From: DATBVX01 sp963695985
GTDB lineage: Bacteria > Pseudomonadota > Gammaproteobacteria > Steroidobacterales > Steroidobacteraceae
NCBI GenBank assembly: GCA_963695985.1
Contig: CAVOIC010000014.1
Span: 46,106 to 110,105, forward strand
Direction of reading: 5' to 3'
DNA: 64,000 nt
Part shown: positions 34,723 to 43,125 of the stretch, piece after piece
Numbering within the stretch: position 1 is the first letter of the stretch
Layout of the letters: each line of letters opens with the position of its first letter
The notes under the pieces: model-generated
Seen by the model: the letters and a program-made list of their open reading frames with translations, nothing else
Told to the model about the DNA's origin: nothing
Databases searched by the model: none
Made by a program: the position numbers and the translations under genes

Positions 34723-36779
34723 GCGGGCCGGGCGGGAGACGAGTCCGGAATCTCGAGCTCGCTCACCATCGTGAGCACATCGTAGTTCGCGACCGGCTCA
34801 CCGCGCTGATTCGTAATCTCCGTGTCCCAGCGAACCTCGCCATAGCCCTGGCCGATGCGCAGGCTCTTTTCCTTGCAGGTGAGGCGCACCTTGATGCGAT
34901 CGCCGGGCTTTACGGGCTTGATGAAGCGCAGCCCATCGATTCCATAGTTGGCCAGCACCGGACCATAAGCAGGCTCCACGAACAGGCCGGCCGCCGCAGA
35001 CACCAGGAAGTACCCGTGTGCGACGCGCCCGCCGAAGAGCGGATTGCGCGCCGCTGCGCGCTCGTCCATGTGCGCGTAGAAGTGATCGCCCGACAGCTCC
35101 GCGAAGCGCTCGATGTCCTCGACCGTGACCTCCCGCTCCGCGGAGTTGAAAGTATCCCCGATAACGAGGGCGCCAAACGCTTTGCGAAACGGATGCACGC
35201 CGGGATCGCGCTGCGTCCCGCCACGGACCCAACGGCCCGTAACGGCAGCGATAACATCCGGCGTGCCCTGCACCGCCGTGCGCTGCATGTAATGCAAGAC
35301 AGCGCGAATGCCGCCCAACTCTTCTCCTCCACCCGCACGCCCGGGACCGCCGTGCACGAGGTGCGGGAGCGGTGAGCCGTGGCCGGTCGATTCCTTCGCG
35401 CAATGCCTGTTCACCACCAGCACACGGCCGTGATAGGGCGCCAGACCCCGCACGAGCCGGGCCGCGATCGCATCGTCCGCGGTGAACACTGAGCCGGCGA
35501 GGCTCCCCGCACCGCGCCGCGCGAGCTCGATCGCTTCCTCGACGGTGCGATACGGAATGACCGTGCAAACAGGGCCGAACGCTTCTACCGCATGCACCGA
35601 GCGCGCGGCCGCTGGGTTCGAGCACAGCAGCAGCAGCGGCGGAACGAACGCTCCGCGCTCACGGTCCGCGCCCGCGGGCTCGAATCGTTGCACGTCTCCG
35701 GCAACGAGCTCTGCGTCTGCTTGCAGCTTGCGAACCTGCTCCAGCACCTCTCGCTTCTGGCCAAGGCTGGCGAGCGGGCCCATGCGCACATTTTCGAGGC
35801 GCGGGTCACCGACCACGATCTTCGACAGCGCGCTCTGCAATGCCGCGACGACATCGCCCACACGCTCCGCCGGCACGATCGCCTTGCGGATCGCGGTGCA
35901 TTTCTGCCCCGCTTTGACCGTCATTTCCCGGACGACCTCGCGCACGTACAGGTCGAACTCCGGAGCGCTGGCCGCAACGTCGGGCCCGAGAAGAGAAGAG
36001 TTGATCGAGTCCGTCTCCGCGATGAAGCGCACTGATTGATCAATGACGGCGCGGTGCTGGCGCAGGGAGCGCGCGGTCGAAGCCGAGCCAGTGAATGACA
36101 CGACGTCCTGGCACTCGAGGTGATCAAAGAGGTTCCCGAGACTGCCACAAATGAGCTGCACTGCGCCCTCGGGCAAAAGGCCAGACTCAACGATGCGACG
36201 GAAGACGAGCTCGGTCAGGTAGCAGGTCGAGGAAGCGGGCTTCACGATGGCCGGCACGCCGGCGAGCAGCGTGGGCGCCAGCTTCTCCAGCATTCCCCAC
36301 ACCGGGAAATTGAACGCATTGATGTGTACTGCGGCGCCTTCCAGCGGAACACAGATGTGCTGGCCGACAAAGGTACCGGTCTTGGAGAGTGCTTCGATCG
36401 CACCCTCTACGTACATTTGGCCGTTCGGCAGTTCGCGCGCGCCCTTGCTCGCATACACGAAGAGCGTGCCGATGCCGCCATCGATGTCGATCGCGGCATC
36501 GTTCTTCGTGGCTCCGGTCGCGTACGACAGCGTATAGAACTCCTCCTTGCGATCGGTCAGATACTTCGCGAGTGACTTGAGTGCAGCGGCGCGCTCGTGA
36601 AAGGTCATACGCCGCAGCTGCGGGCCGCCCGCGCGGCGCGCGTAATCGAGGACCGCGGCGAAGTCGATGCCGTCCGTGGAGACCCGGGCGACCACCTGGC
36701 CCGTCGTCGCGTCGTGCAGTGCCACCGCATTGCGCTCGCCCGCCTGCCAGCGCCCCTGGACGTAACTCCCGAGTTGCAT
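34719..36779 (-). CDS. paaZ: Oxepin-CoA hydrolase / 3-oxo-5,6-dehydrosuberyl-CoA semialdehyde dehydrogenase
   Basis: 686 aa from ATG 36779; an earlier in-frame start at 36824 lies in the preceding gene. The N-terminal ~520 residues are an aldehyde dehydrogenase with its catalytic cysteine in KAGQKCTAIRK. The C-terminal ~150 residues form an R-specific hydratase (MaoC) domain (GDHFYAHMDERAA, GRVAHGYFLVSAAAGLFV) that opens the oxepin ring. Both halves are intact, so the reactive semialdehyde can be channelled to the dehydrogenase site. It lies between paaJ and the extra crotonase. Confidence 0.93.
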   Translation of the reverse strand: MQLGSYVQGRWQAGERNAVALHDATTGQVVARVSTDGIDFAAVLDYARRAGGPQLRRMTFHERAAALKSLAKYLTDRKEEFYTLSYATGATKNDAAIDIDGGIGTLFVYASKGARELPNGQMYVEGAIEALSKTGTFVGQHICVPLEGAAVHINAFNFPVWGMLEKLAPTLLAGVPAIVKPASSTCYLTELVFRRIVESGLLPEGAVQLICGSLGNLFDHLECQDVVSFTGSASTARSLRQHRAVIDQSVRFIAETDSINSSLLGPDVAASAPEFDLYVREVVREMTVKAGQKCTAIRKAIVPAERVGDVVAALQSALSKIVVGDPRLENVRMGPLASLGQKREVLEQVRKLQADAELVAGDVQRFEPAGADRERGAFVPPLLLLCSNPAAARSVHAVEAFGPVCTVIPYRTVEEAIELARRGAGSLAGSVFTADDAIAARLVRGLAPYHGRVLVVNRHCAKESTGHGSPLPHLVHGGPGRAGGGEELGGIRAVLHYMQRTAVQGTPDVIAAVTGRWVRGGTQRDPGVHPFRKAFGALVIGDTFNSAEREVTVEDIERFAELSGDHFYAHMDERAAARNPLFGGRVAHGYFLVSAAAGLFVEPAYGPVLANYGIDGLRFIKPVKPGDRIKVRLTCKEKSLRIGQGYGEVRWDTEITNQRGEPVANYDVLTMVSELEIPDSSPARPA

Positions 36780-36783
36780 GTCC

Positions 36784-37986
36784 TTAGGCCCTCTCGATCG
36801 CCAGCGCGATGCCTTGCCCGACACCGATGCACATCGTGCAGAGTGCGTAGCGCTTGCGCGTGCGCTGCAGTTGATATGTCGCGGTAGTCACGAGCCGCGC
36901 GCCACTGGCTCCCAGCGGGTGACCCAGGGCGATGGCGCCGCCGTTGGGATTCACGTGCTGCGCGTCATCGGCAATACCAAGCTGGCGTAGCACCGCCAGG
37001 GATTGCGCCGCGAACGCCTCGTTGAGCTCGATGACATCCATCTGTGCAACGTCGAGCTTCAATCGTCCCAGGAGTTTACGCGTCGCTGGCACCGGGCCGA
37101 TGCCCATGATGCGCGGTTCAACGCCGGCCACAGCAGCGCCCACGATCCGCGCGCGCGCCTCGAGCTTGAAGCGCGCCGCTGCCGCCTCGCTCGCGACCAG
37201 CACGGCGCAGGCGCCATCGTTGACTCCTGAAGCGTTGCCCGCAGTCACGGTTCCGCCGGGACGGAACGGCGTCGGCAGCTTCGTCAACGCTTCGATGGAG
37301 GTCTCTCGTGGATGCTCGTCACGACTGACGATCGTCGGCTCACCCTTCTTTGCCGGCAGCGTCACCGGTACGATCTCTTCGGCCAGCGTGCCGTTGGCCT
37401 GGGCGCGCAGCGCGCGCTGTTGACTGCGCAGCGCGAAAGCGTCCTGGTCGGCGCGCGACACCTTGAATTCCGCCGCGACGTTCTCGCCCGTTTCCGGCAT
37501 CGAGTCGATCCCATACTGCTTCTTCATGAGCGCGTTCACGAAGCGCCAGCCGATGGTGCTGTCGAACAGCTGCACATCGCGAGCGAATGGCACCTCGCCC
37601 TTCGACAGGACATAAGGCGCGCGTGACATGCTCTCAACACCCCCGGCAAGCACGAGCTCAGCTTCACCGCTGCGGATCATGCGCGCCGCGCTCGCGACAG
37701 CATCGAGGCCCGATCCGCACAAGCGGTTGATGGTCGCGCCCGGCACCGCGACCGGCAGACCGGCCAGCAGCAACGCCATGCGCGCCACGTTGCGATTGTC
37801 TTCGCCCGCCTGGTTGGCGCACCCGTAAATCACGTCGTCCACTGCCGCCCAATCGACCGCGGGATTGCGGCTCATCAGGGCCTTGATCGGCAACGCCGCC
37901 AGATCGTCCGTGCGCACCGCAGCGAGGGCACCGCCGTAGCGGCCGAACGGAGTACGAATGGCGTCGCAGATGAACGCTTCAGTCAT
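36784..37986 (-). CDS. paaJ: 3-oxoadipyl-CoA / 3-oxo-5,6-dehydrosuberyl-CoA thiolase
   Basis: 400 aa thiolase: nucleophile in NRLCGSGLDAV, the conserved NPNGGAIALGHPLGASGARL with its histidine, and the C-terminal cysteine in CTMCIGVGQG. NEAFAAQSL and GSGLDAVASAARMI match the PcaF/PaaJ group. It cleaves acetyl-CoA twice in the lower phenylacetate route, and in the 3-oxoadipate pathway when shared with protocatechuate degradation. It could therefore also serve products of PobA at 60294. The ATG at 37986 is 9 bp after the paaI stop. Confidence 0.92.
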   Translation of the reverse strand: MTEAFICDAIRTPFGRYGGALAAVRTDDLAALPIKALMSRNPAVDWAAVDDVIYGCANQAGEDNRNVARMALLLAGLPVAVPGATINRLCGSGLDAVASAARMIRSGEAELVLAGGVESMSRAPYVLSKGEVPFARDVQLFDSTIGWRFVNALMKKQYGIDSMPETGENVAAEFKVSRADQDAFALRSQQRALRAQANGTLAEEIVPVTLPAKKGEPTIVSRDEHPRETSIEALTKLPTPFRPGGTVTAGNASGVNDGACAVLVASEAAAARFKLEARARIVGAAVAGVEPRIMGIGPVPATRKLLGRLKLDVAQMDVIELNEAFAAQSLAVLRQLGIADDAQHVNPNGGAIALGHPLGASGARLVTTATYQLQRTRKRYALCTMCIGVGQGIALAIERA

Positions 37987-37995
37987 GTACAGACC

Positions 37996-38448
37996 TCAAG
38001 GCTCGAGATTACTACCGGCGACCTGGTGCGAACGGCCGCGAAACAGTGCGATGCGCTCCCCGCGCTGATTCGTCACTTCGACCTCATACAGGCCGGAGCG
38101 GCCCGAGCGCCAGAGCTCGCTCGCGCTCGCGGTAAGGTCATCGCCCTCGCGCGCTGGCATCAGGAAATCGATCGATGCCGCTGCGGCCAGCGTGTTGGGG
38201 CCATGGGAATTGCATGCGTACGCGAACGCGGAGTCGGCGAGCGCAAAGATCAGGCCGCCGTGGCACACGCGCTGCCCGTTCACCATGTCGGAACGCACGT
38301 GCATCGCGACGCGGGCACAACCGGGCGTGGTATCGAGCACGCGCATCCCCAGTGCCTGTGACGCGAGGTCGCCCTGATAGAGCTTCGTGGCCACCTGACG
38401 CGCACGCTCGGTGGCACCAGGCTGCACCTTCGGCGATTCCTTGTTCAT
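37996..38448 (-). CDS. paaI: Hydroxyphenylacetyl-CoA thioesterase PaaI
   Basis: 150 aa hotdog-fold thioesterase. Motifs VCHGGLIFALADSAFAYACN (catalytic aspartate on the long helix) and SIDFLMPAREGD are those of PaaI. It hydrolyses dead-end CoA esters of the phenylacetate pathway, freeing CoA. ATG 38448 is preferred (GGAG 6 nt upstream); a GTG at 38463 directly abutting the paaG stop is also in frame. Operon position between paaG and paaJ supports the name. Confidence 0.9.
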   Translation of the reverse strand: MNKESPKVQPGATERARQVATKLYQGDLASQALGMRVLDTTPGCARVAMHVRSDMVNGQRVCHGGLIFALADSAFAYACNSHGPNTLAAAASIDFLMPAREGDDLTASASELWRSGRSGLYEVEVTNQRGERIALFRGRSHQVAGSNLEP

Positions 38449-38463
38449 CCGCGACTCCGTCAC

Positions 38464-39252
38464 TCAGTGCCCGATGAACTTCGGCTCGCGCTTCGCCGTG
38501 AACGCGGCCACGCCCTCGGCGAAGTCCGCCGAACGGCCGAGCTCCCTCTGCAGATCGCGCTCCAGATCGAGCTGCTCCTCCAGGGAATGACGCCACGAGC
38601 TGTAGATCGCCATCTTGGTCCGCGCCAGGCCGAGCGTCGGCGCTTGCGCCAGCCGCGCCGCCAAACCGTCGACGACACTCTTGAGCTCGCTATCCTCGAC
38701 GCAACGCCAGATCAGTCCCCACGCCGCGGCTTGTTCGGCCGACAGCTTCTCGCCCAGCAGCGCAAGTCCCATGGCGCGCGCGTTTCCGACCAGCCGTGGC
38801 AGCGTCCACGTACCAGCGGAGTCGGGCACCAGGCCGAGACGCGCGAAGGCCTGCACGAAACTCGCGGATTTCGCCGCGATCACCAGGTCGCAGGCCAGAG
38901 CGATGTTGGCACCCGCGCCGGCCGCAACTCCATTGACCGCCGCAATCACGGGCAACGGCAGATTGCGTAGCCCCAGGATCAGCGGTTTGTAATTGCGCTC
39001 GATCGAATCGCCGAGATCGACGCGTACGCCCCCGGGAGCGACGGCTCGATCGGCCAGATCCTGGCCGGCACAGAAACCCCGCCCCGCACCGGTGAGGATC
39101 AACACGCGTGCTCCCTGTTGCCTGACCTGCGACAGCGCATCGCGCACTTCCGCATGCATGGCGGTATTGAAGCTGTTGAGCTTGTCCGGGCGATTGAGCG
39201 TCAGGCGCGCGATCGCCGCCTCAATCTCGAACTGGATGTTTTCATAAGCCAT
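38464..39252 (-). CDS. paaG: Ring-1,2-epoxyphenylacetyl-CoA isomerase
   Basis: 262 aa crotonase. Oxyanion hole segments GFCAGQDLAD and NGVAAGAGANIALACDLVIA; the second acidic site is FARLGLVPDSAGTW with aspartate, as in PaaG rather than hydratases. It rearranges the ring-epoxide of phenylacetyl-CoA to the oxepin. ATG 39252 fits the family N-terminus MAYENIQFE. A 46-bp gap follows paaE. Confidence 0.92.
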   Translation of the reverse strand: MAYENIQFEIEAAIARLTLNRPDKLNSFNTAMHAEVRDALSQVRQQGARVLILTGAGRGFCAGQDLADRAVAPGGVRVDLGDSIERNYKPLILGLRNLPLPVIAAVNGVAAGAGANIALACDLVIAAKSASFVQAFARLGLVPDSAGTWTLPRLVGNARAMGLALLGEKLSAEQAAAWGLIWRCVEDSELKSVVDGLAARLAQAPTLGLARTKMAIYSSWRHSLEEQLDLERDLQRELGRSADFAEGVAAFTAKREPKFIGH

Positions 39253-39298
39253 GCAGCGTAGCTCCGGGGCGAGGCCGGAGAATCCGGCGGGAAATCCT

Positions 39299-40381
39299 TC
39301 AACGTTCGTCGTAGCTGACTTCGAGCTGCGGGGTCGTCGGGCGGGACTGGCAGGCAAGCACGAAGCCCGCTTCGACCTCCCACGGCTCGAGGGCGTAATT
39401 CTGCGCCATTTCAACCGCGCCCTTCACCACCTTCGTACGACATGTCGAGCACACGCCAGCGCGACAGGAGAATGGCAGGTCGAATCCGGCCTGTTCGGCC
39501 GCTTCCAGCACCGTTTCACCGTCGCGCGGCATGTCGAATGAGCGCCGCCGACCGTCCATCAACACCGTCACCGTGGTTACTTCCACCTGCTCTCGGGTTG
39601 CACCGACCTCGACGGCGGCGGGCACAGTTTCGGGCACATCGTCCACCGTGAAGCGCTCGGAATGTACCTTCTCGGCCGCGACCCCCAACTCGAGCAGTGC
39701 TGCCGACGCTTGCTCGTTCATGTCGCCGGGCCCGCAGACGAAGTACTCATCGACGGCCAGGGGCTGGAACAGGGAGCGTGCCAGCTCACGAACCTTGCTC
39801 CGATCGAGGCGCCCGTTGAAGAGCTCGACTTCCTGCGGTTCGCCGCTGAACAGAAAATGCAGCGACAGTCGCTGCAGATACTGATCCTTGAGCGCCTGCA
39901 GGTCCTCCAGCAGCATGACGCGCGTTGTCGTGCGATTCGCGTAGAAGAGCAGCATACGGCTGTCCGATGTCGTGCGCAGGAGCGTCCGCGCGATCGAGAT
40001 GACCGGCGTGATACCGCAGCCGGCGGCGAATGCGACCACGGTTCGGCCGCGCTGCGTATCGAGGCGCGAGTGGAAGCTGCCGTTGGGCGTCAGGACCTCG
40101 AGCGTGTCACCGACGCGTACGTCGCGGGCCAGGTATTCGGACATCCGCCCGCGACCGTGCAGCCGCACCGCGATCTGCAGCGCATCTTCGTCCGACGCAT
40201 TGACCAGCGAATACGTGCGCCGCAGCTCTTCACCACCGCGCATGACGCGCAGGCCAATGTGCTGGCCAGCGGCGAAGCGATATTCGCCGCGCAGTGCAGC
40301 GGGCACAGCGAGTGTCAGGTAGATCGCCTCCTCGGGCTCCACCCGCAGCTCTGCGACCTTCAAGGGATGAAACCGGAGCAT
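39299..40381 (-). CDS. paaE: Phenylacetyl-CoA epoxidase, reductase subunit PaaE
   Basis: 360 aa from ATG 40381. The N-terminal FAD domain has RRTYSLVNA, and the NAD(P)H domain has AAGCGITPVISIARTLL. The C-terminal plant-type [2Fe-2S] domain carries CRAGVCSTCRTKVVKG plus a fourth cysteine in VLACQSRP. It transfers electrons from NADPH to the PaaABC diiron oxygenase. It keeps the usual position after paaD. Confidence 0.95.
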   Translation of the reverse strand: MLRFHPLKVAELRVEPEEAIYLTLAVPAALRGEYRFAAGQHIGLRVMRGGEELRRTYSLVNASDEDALQIAVRLHGRGRMSEYLARDVRVGDTLEVLTPNGSFHSRLDTQRGRTVVAFAAGCGITPVISIARTLLRTTSDSRMLLFYANRTTTRVMLLEDLQALKDQYLQRLSLHFLFSGEPQEVELFNGRLDRSKVRELARSLFQPLAVDEYFVCGPGDMNEQASAALLELGVAAEKVHSERFTVDDVPETVPAAVEVGATREQVEVTTVTVLMDGRRRSFDMPRDGETVLEAAEQAGFDLPFSCRAGVCSTCRTKVVKGAVEMAQNYALEPWEVEAGFVLACQSRPTTPQLEVSYDER

Positions 40382-40397
40382 GAGCGCGTGTGTCCCG

Positions 40398-40916
40398 TCA
40401 AATGCACTTGAAGTGATCGAAGGGCTCGGCGCACTCGAGGCACCGGTAGTGCGCCTTGCAGGGCGTTGAGCCGAATTCACTCACACGCTCAGTATGCGTC
40501 GAGTCACAGCGCGGGCAAGCGACGACGGGGACGGCGAACAGGTGACGTACATTCGTCACCGTATTCTCTGGCGGCGCGATGCCGAAAGCCTTGAGCTTGC
40601 GGCGACCTTCATCGCTGATCCAGTCGCTCGACCACGGCGGCGACAGTACGTCCTCGATCTGAGCGGCAAACCCTGCAGCACGTAGCTGACGCTCGATGAG
40701 GCCGCGGATGACTTCGGTGGCAGGACAGCCGGAGTACGTCGGTGAGACGCCGACGTGAATTCGGCCGCTCTGAGAGCGGACGTGCCGAATGATTCCGAGG
40801 TCGAGCACGGATAACACGGGAATCTCCGGATCCGGCACCCGCGCGAGAATGCGCCAGACCTCTTGCTCGGCCGCGGCGCGGGCATCGGCATCGTCTTTTG
40901 TGCCTGCCCCGGACAT
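40398..40916 (-). CDS. paaD: Phenylacetyl-CoA epoxidase subunit PaaD
   Basis: 172 aa. The N-terminal MIP18/SufT-like domain (VPDPEIPVLSVLDLGIIR, YSGCPATEVI) is followed by a C-terminal zinc-ribbon with CPRC and CLEC pairs. PaaD probably assists iron-sulfur or diiron maturation of the epoxidase rather than catalysis. It lies 7 bp after paaC. Confidence 0.92.
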   Translation of the reverse strand: MSGAGTKDDADARAAAEQEVWRILARVPDPEIPVLSVLDLGIIRHVRSQSGRIHVGVSPTYSGCPATEVIRGLIERQLRAAGFAAQIEDVLSPPWSSDWISDEGRRKLKAFGIAPPENTVTNVRHLFAVPVVACPRCDSTHTERVSEFGSTPCKAHYRCLECAEPFDHFKCI

Positions 40917-40923
40917 CAGGACC

Positions 40924-41715
40924 TCACCACTGCGAACCCGGATAAGTCCGCTGCAGGAACTGCATTTCCGCGAGCAGGTACCCGAGATGCTCGGAATGCT
41001 GGCCGCGCTTGCCGTGCCAGGGATAGCTCACATCGGCCGGCCGCGTGAGCGTCGCTTCCTTGAGTACGGCATCGATGCGCGCCAACCACCGAGGTCGCAG
41101 CTCCGTGAGGTCCGGGCCCACGCCCCGTGTGGTCATCTCTTCATCGATCATGTCGGCCGCGAAGAGCTCCGCAGTGAAGTGCCACAGCTCATCGAGCGCG
41201 TTCTGAACGCGTTGACGGCTCTCTGCCGTACCGTCCCCGAGACGCACCAGCCAGCCCGCGCTGTAGCGAAAGTGATACTGGGTTTCCTTGAGCGCCTTCG
41301 CCGCAATCTCGGCGAGGCGGCGATCCGTCGAGTCCTGCAGCTTCGAGTACAGCTCGAGCTGCCAGCCATCGAGCAGGCACTGGCGTACGATGGTGCGGCC
41401 GAAGTCTCCATTGGGCTGCTCGGCAAGCGTAACGTTGCAGAAGTCGACACCGTCGCGCAGAAAGGCGAGCTGATCCTCGTCGCGACCGCGTCCTTCGAGC
41501 TCGCCCGCGTACGTCAGCAGGAGCCGCGCCTGTCCGATCAGGTCGAGCGACAAATTGGCCAGGCCCAGATCCTCTTCCAGTGCCGGCGCATGCCCGACCC
41601 ATTCGCCAAGGCGCTGTCCGAGGACGAGACTGCTATCGGCCAGCCTCAGGACGTACCGGAAGCGCTCCTCATCGCGCCCCGCGCTCGCGCCCGGTTGCAA
41701 CGCGCTGGCGCTCAC
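40924..41715 (-). CDS. paaC: Phenylacetyl-CoA epoxidase structural subunit PaaC
   Basis: 263 aa ferritin-like helical protein (LADSSLVLGQRLGEW, LEEDLGLANLSLDLIGQARLLL, LKETQYHFRYSAGWLVRLGDGT). It lost most metal-binding residues relative to PaaA and stabilises it in the hetero-oligomer. Overlaps paaB by ATGA. Confidence 0.93.
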   Translation of the reverse strand: MSASALQPGASAGRDEERFRYVLRLADSSLVLGQRLGEWVGHAPALEEDLGLANLSLDLIGQARLLLTYAGELEGRGRDEDQLAFLRDGVDFCNVTLAEQPNGDFGRTIVRQCLLDGWQLELYSKLQDSTDRRLAEIAAKALKETQYHFRYSAGWLVRLGDGTAESRQRVQNALDELWHFTAELFAADMIDEEMTTRGVGPDLTELRPRWLARIDAVLKEATLTRPADVSYPWHGKRGQHSEHLGYLLAEMQFLQRTYPGSQW

Positions 41716-42005
41716 AGGTTCTTGACCTCGTCTGGAATCGTGTAAAACGTCGGATGACGATAGATCTTGTCCCGGGCCGGCTCGAACAATGCGCCCGCCT
41801 CCGCCGGATCCGATGCTGCGATCTCGCTCGAGCGCACGACCCAGATGCTGACGCCCTCCAGCCGGCGCGTGTAGACGTCGCGAGCGTGCTCAATCGCCAT
41901 CTGCGCGTCCACCGCGTGGATGCTGCCGACATGCCGATGCTCGAGGCCCGAGCGCGCGCGGATGAATACCTCGAACAGCGGCCATTCCTGTCTTGCGTCG
42001 CTCAT
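41712..42005 (-). CDS. paaB: Phenylacetyl-CoA epoxidase subunit PaaB
   Basis: 97 aa from ATG 42005, close to the 95 aa of the E. coli protein. WPLFEVFIRARSGLEHRHVGSIHA and IWVVRS are diagnostic. PaaB bridges PaaAC units in the epoxidase complex. It starts 10 bp after the paaA stop and overlaps paaC. Confidence 0.93.
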   Translation of the reverse strand: MSDARQEWPLFEVFIRARSGLEHRHVGSIHAVDAQMAIEHARDVYTRRLEGVSIWVVRSSEIAASDPAEAGALFEPARDKIYRHPTFYTIPDEVKNL

Positions 42006-42015
42006 GCTTGCTACC

Positions 42016-43017
42016 TCACGCGGCCCGTGCAGGGCGTCGCCCGCGCTGCTTGTCCGCATGCGCGAGTGCGGCCTCGCGCACCCAGCGCCCCTCTTCCCAG
42101 GCGCGCTGGCGCGCCTGTAGTCGTTCGCGATTGCACGGGCCGTTGCCTTTGAGCACCGCCTCGAACTCGCTCCAGTCGATCGGACCGAACCGATAGTGTT
42201 GAGTCGCGGCGTCCCACTCGAGTTCGGAGTCAGGCACCTTGAGGCCCAGAAACTCCGCCTGCGGTACCGTGATGTCGATGAACTTCTGGCGCAGCTCATC
42301 GTTGGTGAAGCGCTTGATCTTCCAGCGCATCGACTGCGCCGTGTGCTTCGACTGTACATCGCTCGGCCCAAACATCATCAGCGATGGCCACCACCAGCGA
42401 TCGAGGGCCTCCTGCGCCATGCGCTGCTGCGCTTCGGTGCCGCGCGCCAGCATCAGCATGATCTCGAAGCCCTGGCGTTGGTGAAAACTCTCCTCTTTGC
42501 AGATGCGCACCATGGCACGCGCATACGGGCCGTATGAGCAGCGGCAGATCGGGATTTGATTCATGATCGCGGCCCCATCGACGAGCCAGCCGATCGCCCC
42601 GACATCCGCCCAGGTCGGAGTCGAGTAATTGAAAATACTGGAGTACTTAGCGGCGCCGCTCAGCAGCTGCTCCAGCATCTGATCGCGGGAAATGCCCAGC
42701 GTCTCCGCGGCACTGTAGAGATACATGCCGTGCCCGCCCTCGTCCTGCACCTTGGCGATCAGCACCGCCTTGCGCTTGAGCGTGGGAGCGCGCGTGATCC
42801 AGTTGCCTTCCGGCAGCATGCCGACGATCTCGGAATGAGCGTGCTGCGAAATCTGGCGGACCAGGGTGTGCCGATAGGCATCCGGCATCCAGTCCTTCGG
42901 CTCGATCTTATCGTCCGCGTCGATCTTGCCCTGGAAGCGCGCCTCGAGCGCTGCGCTGTCGACGCTCTGCTGATGCAGGCACTCCTTACCGAGTGAATCG
43001 AGGCCCTGGGTGTACAT
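42016..43017 (-). CDS. paaA: Phenylacetyl-CoA epoxidase catalytic subunit PaaA
   Basis: 333 aa from ATG 43017, supported by GGAG 7 nt upstream. A GTG at 43059 is in frame but lies within the PaaX operator and would place the initiation region there. The diiron ligands are in EIVGMLPEGNWI, KVQDEGGHGMYLYSAAE and CKEESFHQRQG. It inserts one oxygen atom into the aromatic ring of phenylacetyl-CoA. First gene of the phenylacetate operon; paaK, paaF and paaH are not in the window. Confidence 0.96.
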   Translation of the reverse strand: MYTQGLDSLGKECLHQQSVDSAALEARFQGKIDADDKIEPKDWMPDAYRHTLVRQISQHAHSEIVGMLPEGNWITRAPTLKRKAVLIAKVQDEGGHGMYLYSAAETLGISRDQMLEQLLSGAAKYSSIFNYSTPTWADVGAIGWLVDGAAIMNQIPICRCSYGPYARAMVRICKEESFHQRQGFEIMLMLARGTEAQQRMAQEALDRWWWPSLMMFGPSDVQSKHTAQSMRWKIKRFTNDELRQKFIDITVPQAEFLGLKVPDSELEWDAATQHYRFGPIDWSEFEAVLKGNGPCNRERLQARQRAWEEGRWVREAALAHADKQRGRRPARAA

Positions 43018-43053
43018 GCCGCGCTCCGCGGGTACCGGGTGGGGGCAGAAATG

Positions 43054-43092
43054 TGACACAGAAATGCCGGACGATCAATGATTTCTGTGTCA
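43054..43092. promoter_or_regulatory. PaaX operator candidate
   Basis: Perfect 12-bp inverted repeat: TGACACAGAAAT at 43054-43065 and ATTTCTGTGTCA at 43081-43092, with a 15-bp spacer. It lies 37 bp before the paaA start and 33 bp before the paaX start. PaaX is known to bind long dyads in paa promoters and to release on phenylacetyl-CoA. A bound dimer here would control both divergent promoters. Confidence 0.75.
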
Positions 43093-43125
43093 TATTAAGA
43101 TTATGCATGCCCGCTGCTGGAGAGC

